A stretch of 64,000 bases of DNA, from contig CANTEG010000003.1 of the NCBI GenBank assembly GCA_947652735.1, positions 62,001 to 126,000 of the forward strand, written 5' to 3'. The number at the start of each line of letters is the position of its first letter. The first letter of the stretch is position 1. This document shows positions 53,859-62,760 of the stretch, in pieces. The notes beneath the pieces were generated by a model that saw only the letters and a program-made list of their open reading frames with translations, was not told the DNA's origin and made no database searches. Source of the stretch: an uncultured Lachnospiraceae bacterium (lineage in GTDB: Bacteria > Bacillota > Clostridia > Lachnospirales > Lachnospiraceae). Made by a program: the position numbers and the translations under genes.

Positions 53859-54824
53859 ATGAAGAAGCTTTTTGCTGTGATTATGACAATTTGTATATGT
53901 ATCCCGCTTTTGGCATGTGGCAGCTTTGATTTTGTGGATGATGGAAAACTCTCAATTGTATGTACGGGATTTTCTGCATATGACTGGGTTCGGGTGCTGT
54001 GCGGGGACAGGATATCGGAAATAGATTTGAGAATGCTTGGAGATAACGGTGCAGACATGCACAGCTATCAACCCTCTGTGGAGGATATTGCTCGTATCGG
54101 TAACTGCGACTTATTTATATATTCAGGCGGTGAGTCGGAGACATGGGTTGATGATGCACTGCAAAATGCCGTAAATCCTGATATGATTGTGATAAATATG
54201 GTGGATGTAATCGGAGAAAATGCAATAGGGCATGACGACCATGATGGTCACGATGACCATGGTGAGCATGATGAGAAGGAGTATGACGAGCATGTGTGGC
54301 TGTCATTAAAAAATGCAAGCCTGATTGTTGCTGAAATAGAAGCAGCATTGGAGCAGCTTGACCATAAAAATGCAGAACATTATAAAGAACGGTGTACGGA
54401 GTATACAAAACGGCTGGTAAGTCTTGATAACCGCTATCAGGAAATGACGGAACATGCGGCAGGGAACACGCTTATATTCGGAGACAGATTTCCATTTAAA
54501 TATCTTGTAAATGATTATGGAATTGATTATTATGCAGCATTTGACGGATGTAGCGCAGACACGGAAGCGAGCTTTGAAATTATTACGTCCCTTGCGGATA
54601 AGATGGATGAACTGAAAGTAAGTTATATCATTGTTATAGAAGGCTCGGACAAAAAGCTGGCGAACACAATTAAGGATAATACAAGGACGGGGAATAAGGC
54701 TGTGTTGGTGTCTGACTCCATTCAGTCAGTCTCAAAGGAGAAAATTGATGCGGGTTACACGTATCTCGGTGCGATGGAAAGTAATTTGGAGCTGTTTAAA
54801 ACGGCACTGGAGGAGGGGCTATAA
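53859..54824 (+). CDS. Zinc/manganese-type ABC substrate-binding lipoprotein (ZnuA-like)
   Basis: A 321-residue cluster 9 (ZnuA/TroA-type) binding protein. Lipobox LLACG (Cys near 20) anchors it to the outer face. Likely metal ligands are His in GADMHSYQPS (about 68) and His in EHVWLSLKNA (about 148), with an acidic residue near the C-terminus. A His/Asp-rich loop HDDHDGHDDHGEHDEKEYDE at about residues 125-144 is typical of zinc- rather than manganese-binding members. The start follows GGAGGATAGGCAAA. The ATPase gene begins at the next base after the stop. Zinc is inferred from the loop. Confidence 0.92.
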   Translation: MKKLFAVIMTICICIPLLACGSFDFVDDGKLSIVCTGFSAYDWVRVLCGDRISEIDLRMLGDNGADMHSYQPSVEDIARIGNCDLFIYSGGESETWVDDALQNAVNPDMIVINMVDVIGENAIGHDDHDGHDDHGEHDEKEYDEHVWLSLKNASLIVAEIEAALEQLDHKNAEHYKERCTEYTKRLVSLDNRYQEMTEHAAGNTLIFGDRFPFKYLVNDYGIDYYAAFDGCSADTEASFEIITSLADKMDELKVSYIIVIEGSDKKLANTIKDNTRTGNKAVLVSDSIQSVSKEKIDAGYTYLGAMESNLELFKTALEEGL

Positions 54825-55568
54825 ATGTCATATATCGTTTGCAGAAAGCTTGCCCTTGGCTATGAGGGTGAGGCGGTGGCTGAGAATATAAACTTTGAAG
54901 TAAATAAGGGAGATTACCTTTGTATTGTGGGTGAAAACGGAACAGGAAAAAGTACGCTGATGAAAACCCTGCTTAACCTGAACGCACCTATTTCAGGTGA
55001 GATAGAAACAGGGGACGGTCTTATGCCCTACGAAATAGGATATCTGCCCCAGCAGACGGTAGTTCAAAAGGATTTTCCTGCAACGGTACAGGAAATCGTT
55101 TTGTCCGGAACCCTGCCCGGACATGGAAGCAGGCTTTACTACAGTAAGGAACAGAAAAAACTTGCGAATTACAATATGGATAAGATGGATATTCTTGCGT
55201 TAAAAAACAGGAGCTACAGAAAGCTTTCGGGAGGACAGCAGCAGAGAGTTTTACTTGCAAGGGCACTTTGTGCAACGTCCAAACTGTTACTTCTCGATGA
55301 ACCGGTAACAGGTTTAGACCCTAAAGCAACAGAGGAATTTTACAGGCTTATAGCGTCACTGAATAAGGAGGGAATCAGTATTATTATGATTTCCCATGAT
55401 ATTGAAGCGGCACTTAAGTATGCGAGTCATATCCTTCACATAGATAAAACGGATTCATTTTACGGTAAAAAGTTCAGCTATTTAGACAGTAGCTTATATA
55501 AAAACTTTAACGCACCGTCATGCGGGCACAAGCATACGGCACAGTGCTTTGAGGGAGGTGGGAACTGA
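54825..55568 (+). CDS. Metal ABC transporter ATP-binding protein (ZnuC-like)
   Basis: A 247-residue ATPase with Walker A GENGTGKST (about 36), Q-loop YLPQQTVVQKDFP, signature KLSGGQQQRVLLARAL, Walker B LLLLDEPVTGLD and switch MISHDI. YLPQQ is characteristic of the manganese/zinc/iron subfamily. The C-terminus carries CGHKHTAQCFEGG, a small Cys/His cluster seen in ZnuC-like proteins. The ribosome site GGAGGGGCTATAA lies in the end of the previous gene. The permease start overlaps its last base. Confidence 0.94.
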   Translation: MSYIVCRKLALGYEGEAVAENINFEVNKGDYLCIVGENGTGKSTLMKTLLNLNAPISGEIETGDGLMPYEIGYLPQQTVVQKDFPATVQEIVLSGTLPGHGSRLYYSKEQKKLANYNMDKMDILALKNRSYRKLSGGQQQRVLLARALCATSKLLLLDEPVTGLDPKATEEFYRLIASLNKEGISIIMISHDIEAALKYASHILHIDKTDSFYGKKFSYLDSSLYKNFNAPSCGHKHTAQCFEGGGN

Positions 55569-56401
55569 TGGGTATAATTGAAAAACTGCAATTTTATATG
55601 GGATATCCTTTTGTTGTGTATGCCTTGATTGTAGGTGTTCTCATATCCCTTTGCTCATCTTTGCTTGGAGTTACACTTGTATTAAAACGTTTTTCGTTTA
55701 TCGGTGACGGACTTTCCCATGTTGCGTTTGGTGCAATGGCTGTAGCGTCAGTGTTAAAGGTGGCCAATCAAAATGTTATAATCATGCCCGTTACCATTGT
55801 GGCAGCTATCTTGCTGCTTCGGACAGGACAAAATACGAAAATCAAGGGGGATGCGGCAGTTGCCATGCTGTCTGTCGGCGCGCTTGCAATCGGATATTTG
55901 CTGATGAATGTTTTTTCTACATCTGCAAATGTATCCGGTGATGTGTGCAGTACGCTTTTTGGCTCCACATCCATACTTACATTGTCCAAATCTGAGGTTT
56001 GGCTGTGTGTCATAATGTCTTTGCTTGTGATTGCACTTTACTGTCTGTTTTACAACAGGATTTTTTCGGTAACCTTTGATGAAAGCTTTGCTAAGGCTAC
56101 AGGAGCGGATACAAACGCTTATAACTTTTTTATTGCGGTTATGTCTGCTGTTATTGTGGTGCTTGCAATGAATCTTGTAGGCTCCCTGCTTATTTCTGCA
56201 CTTGTTATTTTCCCGGCACTTACTGCAATGAGAGTAATGGACAGCTTTAAGGGGGTTGTCATATGCTCAGCGGTTTTAGCTGTGGTGTGTTCCCTGCTTG
56301 GGATGATAGTTTCAATCTTACATGCCACACCTGTAGGAGCAACTATTGTTACGGTGCAAATTATAGTGTTCCTGTTGATTTCCGCAATAGGAAAAAATTA
56401 A
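55568..56401 (+). CDS. Metal ABC transporter permease (ZnuB-like)
   Basis: A 277-residue polytopic membrane protein with eight or nine helices, of the cluster 9 permease family. Early conserved FIGDGLSHVAFGAMAV (about 43-58) and later VGSLLISALVIFPALTAMRV (about 202-221) are typical. The ribosome site is GAGGGAGGTGGGAACTG, and the ATG shares the final A of the previous stop. It completes a binding protein-ATPase-permease operon. A terminator follows at 56418. Confidence 0.94.
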   Translation: MGIIEKLQFYMGYPFVVYALIVGVLISLCSSLLGVTLVLKRFSFIGDGLSHVAFGAMAVASVLKVANQNVIIMPVTIVAAILLLRTGQNTKIKGDAAVAMLSVGALAIGYLLMNVFSTSANVSGDVCSTLFGSTSILTLSKSEVWLCVIMSLLVIALYCLFYNRIFSVTFDESFAKATGADTNAYNFFIAVMSAVIVVLAMNLVGSLLISALVIFPALTAMRVMDSFKGVVICSAVLAVVCSLLGMIVSILHATPVGATIVTVQIIVFLLISAIGKN

Positions 56402-56417
56402 CGAATGTTAACGGCAT

Positions 56418-56457
56418 AAAAAGAGATATTTCAGGTCTGGAAATTATCTCTTTTTTA
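56418..56457 (+). terminator. Terminator of the zinc-type operon
   Basis: AAAAAGAGATA (56418-56428) pairs with TATCTCTTTTT (56445-56455), ending in a T-run directly after the permease. Confidence 0.88.
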
Positions 56458-56480
56458 CTTAGAAAAATATTATGAATATG

Positions 56481-56508
56481 TTGTAAAAACATAAGGTTGT
56501 GATATAAT
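56481..56508 (+). promoter_or_regulatory. Promoter of the surface adhesin gene
   Basis: TTGTAA (56481-56486) and TATAAT (56503-56508) with a 16-bp spacer. The resulting leader of about 115 nt can form a 9-bp stem, GCGGTGAAT (56563-56571) with ATTCACTGC (56594-56602). No known riboswitch was recognised in it. Confidence 0.65.
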
Positions 56509-56630
56509 AGCTCATAGGTAAATAGCGTGAATAAACTTAAGAAAACAATATTGAGGTACTATGCGGTGAATGGGACAAAACATTGAGATTATAATTCACT
56601 GCCAAATTATTATGTGAAAGGGGATTTTAA

Positions 56631-59063
56631 ATGAAAAAGGGCAAAACTTTAATCAGAAAAATTGCATCTTTTGCTGTTGTATCTGCAATGGCAGTGTCCT
56701 CTTGTCTGGCAGGTATGGCAAGCAAAGCGGCAGGAAATTACATAATTCAGGACAAGACACCTGAACAGATAATGGGAAGCTATGGCTTGACGGCATTGGA
56801 CAGTATTTACATCAATGCACATTGCCACAGTAACTTTTTAGTTAAGACACTTAACAATAATGCCAACAGCGGACTGAACAATACAGGTCAGTATCAGCCT
56901 TACAATGAGAGTGAGGAATTTTATTTCTATGATTATGGTGATTTAAATAACTCACAGCTCTCTAACAATGAGAAGCTGGGATGGCTCTATATCGGTGAAG
57001 TGGTAACGGAAACAGGAAGACGGGCAAATGCCGTGGAGCTGAAAAACAGTGCAGGAAAAGCAGGGGAAATAACAAAACCGGGTCCTGACCATATTATTTT
57101 TGACAATGATGCAGATATGCCGTATGCAGACATGGACGGTGTGGCTGCAAGGATGAGAAAATATAATCAGACAATCAGAAACAAGGCGGAAGCAGGAAAT
57201 GTTGTTGTAGATTTTTCGGATAGGAACGCAAGAACCGTTACATGCCCTAGCGGACAAAGTGTAACAAACATGGATGCGGATGCACTTGGTGAAATGAAGA
57301 CATCAATTGTGTTTGAGGTTGATGAAACGGATTCGGCAACAAGTGCGGTTTTCAATATAGACTTAAGCGGAAAAACCGAAGTGAACTTTGATGAGCTTGT
57401 CATTGCATATGGCTCAAGAAACAATCAAATAGGCAATAAAGAGGCCAACGCCACAAGCAATCACAATAGAATTTACTATAATTTCTTTGACAGCAGCAAG
57501 GCGGACGGACAATATACAGGAAAAATAAAATTTAACGGCAGAGGCTTTGGAACAATTATAGCACCAAGTGCAGATGTGACACTTTCCCAAAACTGGGACG
57601 GCGTCGTTGTTGCAGATAAGATAACGATTCAGGCTGAGTTTCACAGAATCGTGAATCCTATCGGAGCACCAAAGAGTACAGTTGATGTAAATGCAGCAAA
57701 TGCAACGCTGAATTTTTCAAAGCAGGAGTCGGCAGGAAAAGAGCTTGCGGGAGCAAAGCTTGCACTTACAATTGCAAGTGGTGATTTATCTCCTGTGAGA
57801 GTTATTTCAGGTTCTCCGATAACACTTTCAAGTGATAAGAAGACCGCTTCATGGACAAGCGGAACCGTATCAACTGTGCTTAGCGATTTACCTGCGGGTG
57901 AGTATACATGGGAGGAGACGGCTGCACCTGGCGGATATATGTATGCTTCCTCCGTTAAGTTTAAGGTTGATGCAGACGGAAAGATATACAGGTATATCGG
58001 TAACGGAGTTTACTCAAACACCCCTATGAATGCAGGTGAAAAGCTTATTATGTTAGATGAGGCGGTAAAGGCGGAGTTTTCAAAGCAGACGAAAGCGGGA
58101 AAAGAGCTTGCGGGAGCAAAGCTTTCTCTTACCATTAACAGTGGGGATTTGAGTAAAGTAAAAAAGATTACGGGTTCGGCTATCACACTTTCGGCAAATA
58201 AGAAAACTGTTTCATGGACGAGTGGAACTGCCCCTACCGTACTTGAAAACTTACCTGCGGGTGAGTATACATGGAAAGAAACGGCGGCACCTAGCGGATA
58301 TGAGTATGCATCTGATGTGAAATTCAAGATAGATGCACAGGGCAAGATTTATAAACATACAGGTAGCGGCTATTCTACAACACCAATGGCGGATAATGAA
58401 TCGCTTATCATGGTAGATGAGGCAAAGAAAACAACGGAAAGTGATAAGCCGACAACGGAAAAGGATAAACCTACTACAGAAAAAGATAAGCCTACCACTG
58501 AGAAAGATAAACCGACAACAGAACAGGGTAACACGGAAGACAGTGGAGAGCTTCTTGTCATTGTATATGATGAGAAAACAGGAGATATTGTACCGGGAGC
58601 AACAGTTGAAATCACAAGCCCTGATGGGACAACTAAGTCATACAAGACAAACGATGATGGTGAGATTACGGTAACGAAGCTTCCAGCGGGAAATTACACG
58701 GTTAAAACGACAAAGGTGCCTGACGGATATGACGTTTCCGTTGGCAAGGAACATAAAGCAAAGGTTGTGAACGGCAAGAAGACCACATGTGAGGTTTACA
58801 TAGTAACAAAAGCTGAGGATACAGTGGGGTCTACATCAGAGACCGAGGATGGTACAACCGATGAAAATAGTACAGGTTCATCAACCGGCACAACAAATGG
58901 AAGCTCGCAAAATACCACAGGAACGAATACAAACATAAATGACACAGATAAAGCTGTTAATACAGGAGACACTTTCAATATAATATTACTGTTGGGAGTT
59001 ATGCTCTGCTCAGCGGCAGGTACTGTTACCCTTGTTATCAGGAAAAGAAAAATTGACAGATAA
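56631..59063 (+). CDS. Cell-surface adhesin with choice-of-anchor and CnaB domains
   Basis: An 810-residue surface protein with a signal peptide (about 1-35). A choice-of-anchor A-type domain spans about 45-345 (YINAHCHSNFLVKTLNNNA near the start, GRGFGTIIAPSADVTLSQNW near the end). Two SpaA/CnaB-like repeats follow (about 357-480 and 483-600), each with a Lys in NFSKQ or EFSKQ and a Glu in YTWEETAAP or YTWKETAAP, suited to isopeptide bonding. A DKPTTEK linker (about 605-632), a third CnaB domain (about 637-725) and a Ser/Thr-rich linker come next. The end has AVNTGD (about 774-779), a membrane helix and RKRKIDR, a sortase-like signal that lacks the LPxTG Leu-Pro. The ribosome site is GAAAGGGGATTTTAA. 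Likely a wall-bound adhesin or pilin-like protein. No sortase gene is in the window. Confidence 0.92.
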   Translation: MKKGKTLIRKIASFAVVSAMAVSSCLAGMASKAAGNYIIQDKTPEQIMGSYGLTALDSIYINAHCHSNFLVKTLNNNANSGLNNTGQYQPYNESEEFYFYDYGDLNNSQLSNNEKLGWLYIGEVVTETGRRANAVELKNSAGKAGEITKPGPDHIIFDNDADMPYADMDGVAARMRKYNQTIRNKAEAGNVVVDFSDRNARTVTCPSGQSVTNMDADALGEMKTSIVFEVDETDSATSAVFNIDLSGKTEVNFDELVIAYGSRNNQIGNKEANATSNHNRIYYNFFDSSKADGQYTGKIKFNGRGFGTIIAPSADVTLSQNWDGVVVADKITIQAEFHRIVNPIGAPKSTVDVNAANATLNFSKQESAGKELAGAKLALTIASGDLSPVRVISGSPITLSSDKKTASWTSGTVSTVLSDLPAGEYTWEETAAPGGYMYASSVKFKVDADGKIYRYIGNGVYSNTPMNAGEKLIMLDEAVKAEFSKQTKAGKELAGAKLSLTINSGDLSKVKKITGSAITLSANKKTVSWTSGTAPTVLENLPAGEYTWKETAAPSGYEYASDVKFKIDAQGKIYKHTGSGYSTTPMADNESLIMVDEAKKTTESDKPTTEKDKPTTEKDKPTTEKDKPTTEQGNTEDSGELLVIVYDEKTGDIVPGATVEITSPDGTTKSYKTNDDGEITVTKLPAGNYTVKTTKVPDGYDVSVGKEHKAKVVNGKKTTCEVYIVTKAEDTVGSTSETEDGTTDENSTGSSTGTTNGSSQNTTGTNTNINDTDKAVNTGDTFNIILLLGVMLCSAAGTVTLVIRKRKIDR
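58441..58527 (+). repeat. Tandem 21-nt repeats coding DKPTTEK
   Basis: Four successive copies encode DKPTTEK-type units in the adhesin linker. Synonymous differences between copies show it is not very recent. It could vary in number between strains. Confidence 0.85.
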
Positions 59064-59190
59064 TAAAGAACAAAGTGCTTTTAGCACTCTTAATGACGCC
59101 ACTGCTTTTATAGCACTTTGGGCGAATCTTAGCAGGATTTTTAATCCTGCCTTATAGGAAAGTACACAGGACTTTCCTATAACTTATAAA
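59064..59190. repeat. Three-hairpin intergenic repeat, copy 2 (inverted)
   Basis: The reverse complement matches copy 1 (16232-16346) across the same three hairpins: AGTGC/GCACT (about 59074-59088), GCAGGATT/AATCCTGC (about 59132-59150) and AGGAAAGT/ACTTTCCT (about 59156-59178). It begins just after the adhesin stop. The copies differ by scattered bases and a few small length changes, the largest at a spacer near 59115-59131. Confidence 0.85.
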
Positions 59191-59194
59191 ATAA

Positions 59195-59257
59195 AAAAAG
59201 GCTGCTGCCTGAATATGTCATGTGATGGTGCACATATTCTGAGAACGCAGCCTTTTT
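59195..59257 (+). terminator. Terminator with extended stem
   Basis: AAAAAGGCTGC (59195-59205) pairs with GCAGCCTTTTT (59247-59257), with an inner stem GAATATGT/ACATATTC. It ends the adhesin unit, after the repeat. Confidence 0.85.
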
Positions 59258-59283
59258 ATTTCGAAGGAAATGTTAGGAGACAC

Positions 59284-60966
59284 ATGAGTAAAAAGAAAGA
59301 ACCGAAAAAACAAAGTGAGATATCAACGCATGAAGAAAAAAAGGATACTGTTACAAAAAACAATAAGACAATAAAGAATGAGCTGAAAAATAAAGAAGGA
59401 ACAGATGGTAATACACAAAATACGGAAATGAACATTAAGGAAGAAAAAAACGATAATAAAAGCGGACAGCATATACAGCATGAAAAAACCTTGCGGGAAG
59501 AAATTCAAGAGTTTGAGGAAATGCCCGAGGAAATAAAAAAAGAGATAAGGAAAGAGATAAAAGAAGAAATAAGAGAAGAAATAAAAAAGGATATAAAAAA
59601 TAAAGATGGTAAATTGAGAGCGTATTTTAAGCGTGTGTTCAGTATTACTGACAATATGATGACATATGAGGAAATTGATGCAATGATGCGGGAACAGACC
59701 GTGATTCACGGTGCCAATATGTGGATACTGATGCTTGCCATTTTGATTGCGTCAATCGGTCTTAATGTGAACTCGACGGCAGTTATTATTGGAGCAATGC
59801 TGATATCGCCGCTTATGAGTGGAATTCTTGCAATGGGCTATTCCATAGCAGTAAGAGATTTGCAGCTATTGGAACATGCCCTTGTGAGATTTGGCACACA
59901 GGTTGTAATCAGTCTTATTACGGCAACCATATATTTTTCACTGTCACCGATGACAACACCGACAGCAGAGATGATAGCAAGAACAAGTCCGACACTGTGG
60001 GATGTTCTGATTGCCCTTTTTGGCGGACTGGCAGGTATGATTGGACACACAAGAACGAAGCATTCCAATGTTATACCTGGTGTAGCCATAGCGACTGCAC
60101 TGATGCCGCCACTTTGTACTGCTGGTTACGGTATCGCAACCGGACAGCTTGATTTCTTTTTGGGAGCATTTTATCTGTTTATTATCAATACTTTGTTTAT
60201 TGCCATATCAACCGCTATTATAACTTTGGTTTTGCGTGTGCCATATCACAGAAGTATCAGTGCAAAAAAGCAGAGACGGGTAAATGCAATTATTATTACA
60301 ATTGCTGTGGTTGTTATCATTCCCAGCGTATTTATTGGTGCACGAACTGTTTATAAGTCATACATGCAGACAAATATAACAAATTACCTGGAAAAGGAGT
60401 TTGCATTTTCAGATACCCAGATTGTACAATCTGAGTATAATATTGATGATAAGACCATATCCGTTTCCCTTGTGGGAAGTACTGTGTCCGATGATGTAAT
60501 CGAGATGCTGAAAGGACAGCTTGAACGTTATGACTTGGGGGACTATACATTAAGGGTAACACAAAATATTTTTAATGTGGACGAAGATAGTGACAACAGT
60601 GATAAGGTCACAATTGTCGTTCAGGAAAATACGATAAAAGAACTAAATGACGAACTGGAAAAATGTAATGAAGTTATCTCGTCCATGCAGGCAACAATGG
60701 ATGGTTATGAGGAGACCATAAATGATTATGAGGATATTAAAACACTTGCAGGAAAGGCACAGAGGATATATCCCCATTTATCGGATTGCTATGTGGGTAT
60801 CATGTTTAACGGAACAAGTGATGTGATTTTTCTGTCTGCAAAGGCGAGTGGGGAGATAGAGGAGTACGAGCTTGCTTCCATTAAAAGCTGGCTTTGTACG
60901 GAGAGCGGATTAAAAAAGGCAGATGTTTACATAACCGTGGTTGCTTCAGAAGAAGGTGAGCAGTAG
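59284..60966 (+). CDS. DUF389 membrane protein with long charged N-terminus
   Basis: A 560-residue protein. The first ~115 residues are highly charged and low in complexity (for example EEIKKEIRKEIKEEIREEIK), probably a long helix. The DUF389 domain follows at about 140-350, with 5-6 helices and the conserved ASIGLNVNSTAVIIGAMLIS and VIPGVAIATALMPPLC. A soluble C-terminal region of about 200 residues includes a short coiled coil. The frame is open to 59215, but that part is the terminator; TTAGGAGACAC supports the ATG at 59284. The family function is unknown. The response regulator gene follows after 24 bp. Confidence 0.88.
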   Translation: MSKKKEPKKQSEISTHEEKKDTVTKNNKTIKNELKNKEGTDGNTQNTEMNIKEEKNDNKSGQHIQHEKTLREEIQEFEEMPEEIKKEIRKEIKEEIREEIKKDIKNKDGKLRAYFKRVFSITDNMMTYEEIDAMMREQTVIHGANMWILMLAILIASIGLNVNSTAVIIGAMLISPLMSGILAMGYSIAVRDLQLLEHALVRFGTQVVISLITATIYFSLSPMTTPTAEMIARTSPTLWDVLIALFGGLAGMIGHTRTKHSNVIPGVAIATALMPPLCTAGYGIATGQLDFFLGAFYLFIINTLFIAISTAIITLVLRVPYHRSISAKKQRRVNAIIITIAVVVIIPSVFIGARTVYKSYMQTNITNYLEKEFAFSDTQIVQSEYNIDDKTISVSLVGSTVSDDVIEMLKGQLERYDLGDYTLRVTQNIFNVDEDSDNSDKVTIVVQENTIKELNDELEKCNEVISSMQATMDGYEETINDYEDIKTLAGKAQRIYPHLSDCYVGIMFNGTSDVIFLSAKASGEIEEYELASIKSWLCTESGLKKADVYITVVASEEGEQ

Positions 60967-60990
60967 GGTTATGCTTTAATAGGAGCTTTT

Positions 60991-61659
60991 ATGAAAAATA
61001 TTTTAATTGTTGAAGATAATATTGAACTTGCGAGAGAGCTTAAGATTTTATTGGAACGGAATAATTATAGCGCAGACTATCTGACAAATTTTGGCAATGT
61101 AATAAAACAGATTGAGGAGCGGTCGCCTGACATGGTTTTGCTTGACATTAATCTTCCAGGGGTGGACGGGGAAAGTGTTCTGAAGCAGTACAGAACTTTT
61201 TCGGATACACCTGTTATCGTGGTTACAAGCAGAAATACGGATATGGACGAGCTTTTATCCATGAGTTTTGGGGCGGATGATTTTATCCCGAAGCCGTATA
61301 ATCCGTCCATACTGCTTCTTCATATTGAGGCTGTGTTTAAGCGTATTGGAAAAGGTGATAGTGAGGATGTTATGCGATATAAGGATATCGTCTTGGAGCC
61401 ATCAAGGGGCGTGATTACCGTAAATGGACAGTCGGTGGAGCTTACAAAAAATGAGATGGGGATACTTTCTTATATGTTTAAGGCACAGGGAACGATTGTT
61501 TCGAGGGATGAACTGATAAGCTATTTGTGGGACTCTGACGAATTTGTGGATGACAATACACTTACCGTCAATATAAACCGCGTCCGCAGGAAGCTTGAGG
61601 AATGTGGATACAAGGATATGATAAAGACAAAAAGAGGACAGGGGTATATACTGGAATGA
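60991..61659 (+). CDS. OmpR/BceR-like response regulator
   Basis: A 222-residue regulator with receiver acidic residues in VEDN, phospho-acceptor Asp in MVLLDINLPGVDGE, and Lys in IPKPYNPSILLLH. The C-terminal winged helix has LTKNEMGILSYMF and DDNTLTVNINRVRRKLEE. The ribosome site is TAGGAGCTTTT. Its stop overlaps the kinase start (ATGA), so they are translationally coupled. The pairing with an intramembrane-sensing kinase suggests a BceRS-type peptide-antibiotic response. Confidence 0.95.
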   Translation: MKNILIVEDNIELARELKILLERNNYSADYLTNFGNVIKQIEERSPDMVLLDINLPGVDGESVLKQYRTFSDTPVIVVTSRNTDMDELLSMSFGADDFIPKPYNPSILLLHIEAVFKRIGKGDSEDVMRYKDIVLEPSRGVITVNGQSVELTKNEMGILSYMFKAQGTIVSRDELISYLWDSDEFVDDNTLTVNINRVRRKLEECGYKDMIKTKRGQGYILE

Positions 61660-62687
61660 AGCTTGGTGCATACTTATGGAACCGAAAAATATCAATAGCA
61701 GGTACAGGCTTAGTTGTTGTATGCATATATATGATGGGCTTTGCATTTAAGGCAGACATGCAGTATCAGAACGCAATTGTATTTTTGGTTTTACTGTGTA
61801 GGCTGGTTTCTTTTTTATTTGATTTTTTCAGGCGTAAGCTGTTTTACGATAAAATGCTGTTGATTCTTTCACAGCTTGATGAAAAATATCTGATTACGGA
61901 GATGATTGATAAACCGGGTTTTCCGGAGGGTGACATTATGCTTGATACGCTTTATGAGATTAACAAGACCATGAAGGAACGTATAAACAAAATGGAGGTT
62001 TCGGTGACGGAATTTAAGGAGTACCTTGAAATGTGGATTCATGAGGTAAAGGTGCCGATTTCCAGTTTGGATTTAATGAACTATAACGGAAGCGTGGATT
62101 TAAAGGGACAAAAAAAGCAAATAGACAAGCTTAAGGCATATGTGGAGCAGATACTGTTTTACGCAAGAGCCGATGCACCTGAAAAGGATTACCTTATGAA
62201 GCGGTGCAATCTGGATAAGCTTGTAAATCGTGTGGTTAAGGAACAAAAGGCACTGATACTGGGAAACAAAATCAGTATTGTGAAGGAAGAACTTGATATT
62301 GATATTATCTCTGACAGTAAATGGTTAGAATTTATGCTTGGCCAGATAGTAAACAATTCCATCAAATATCTGATTGTCAAGATGGAGGAAGATAAGGACG
62401 TCAAGGGGAATATTACGTTTTCGGTTACAAGGACGGACGATATGGTAATTCTTTCCGTAAAAGATAACGGAATCGGAATAAATGAGGCTGATTTACAAAG
62501 GGTATTTGATAAAAGCTTTACGGGTGAGAATGGCAGAAAGACCACCGCTTCAACGGGCATGGGCCTTTATATATGTAAAAAACTTTGTGACAAGCTTGGA
62601 CACGGGATAGAAATAGTGTCTGTAGAAGGTGAATTTACGGAAGTGAAAATCAGTTTTGGGAAAGATAAATATTACGAGTTTCGGTAG
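61656..62687 (+). CDS. BceS-like intramembrane-sensing histidine kinase
   Basis: A 343-residue kinase with two close helices (about 12-32 and 38-58) and almost no extracytoplasmic loop, the hallmark of intramembrane-sensing kinases. The H-box is LEMWIHEVKVPISSLDL (His near 129), the W-(V/I)-H-E-x-K-x-P-I form of BceS relatives. N-box QIVNNSIKYLI and G-box STGMGLYICKKL are present. These kinases usually sense through a BceAB-type ABC transporter, none of which is adjacent; the next gene is a MATE transporter 73 bp downstream. Confidence 0.93.
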   Translation: MKLGAYLWNRKISIAGTGLVVVCIYMMGFAFKADMQYQNAIVFLVLLCRLVSFLFDFFRRKLFYDKMLLILSQLDEKYLITEMIDKPGFPEGDIMLDTLYEINKTMKERINKMEVSVTEFKEYLEMWIHEVKVPISSLDLMNYNGSVDLKGQKKQIDKLKAYVEQILFYARADAPEKDYLMKRCNLDKLVNRVVKEQKALILGNKISIVKEELDIDIISDSKWLEFMLGQIVNNSIKYLIVKMEEDKDVKGNITFSVTRTDDMVILSVKDNGIGINEADLQRVFDKSFTGENGRKTTASTGMGLYICKKLCDKLGHGIEIVSVEGEFTEVKISFGKDKYYEFR

Positions 62688-62760
62688 GGAGAGCTACGCC
62701 GCCCATGCATTTACCGAAACAGGCTTGGAAGTTTCTGATGTTAAATGAAAGGACAGGAAG

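Noticed and set aside
59215-59283. N-terminal extension of the DUF389 protein
   Set aside because: This stretch is the loop and 3' arm of a strong terminator; the ATG at 59284 has the ribosome site.
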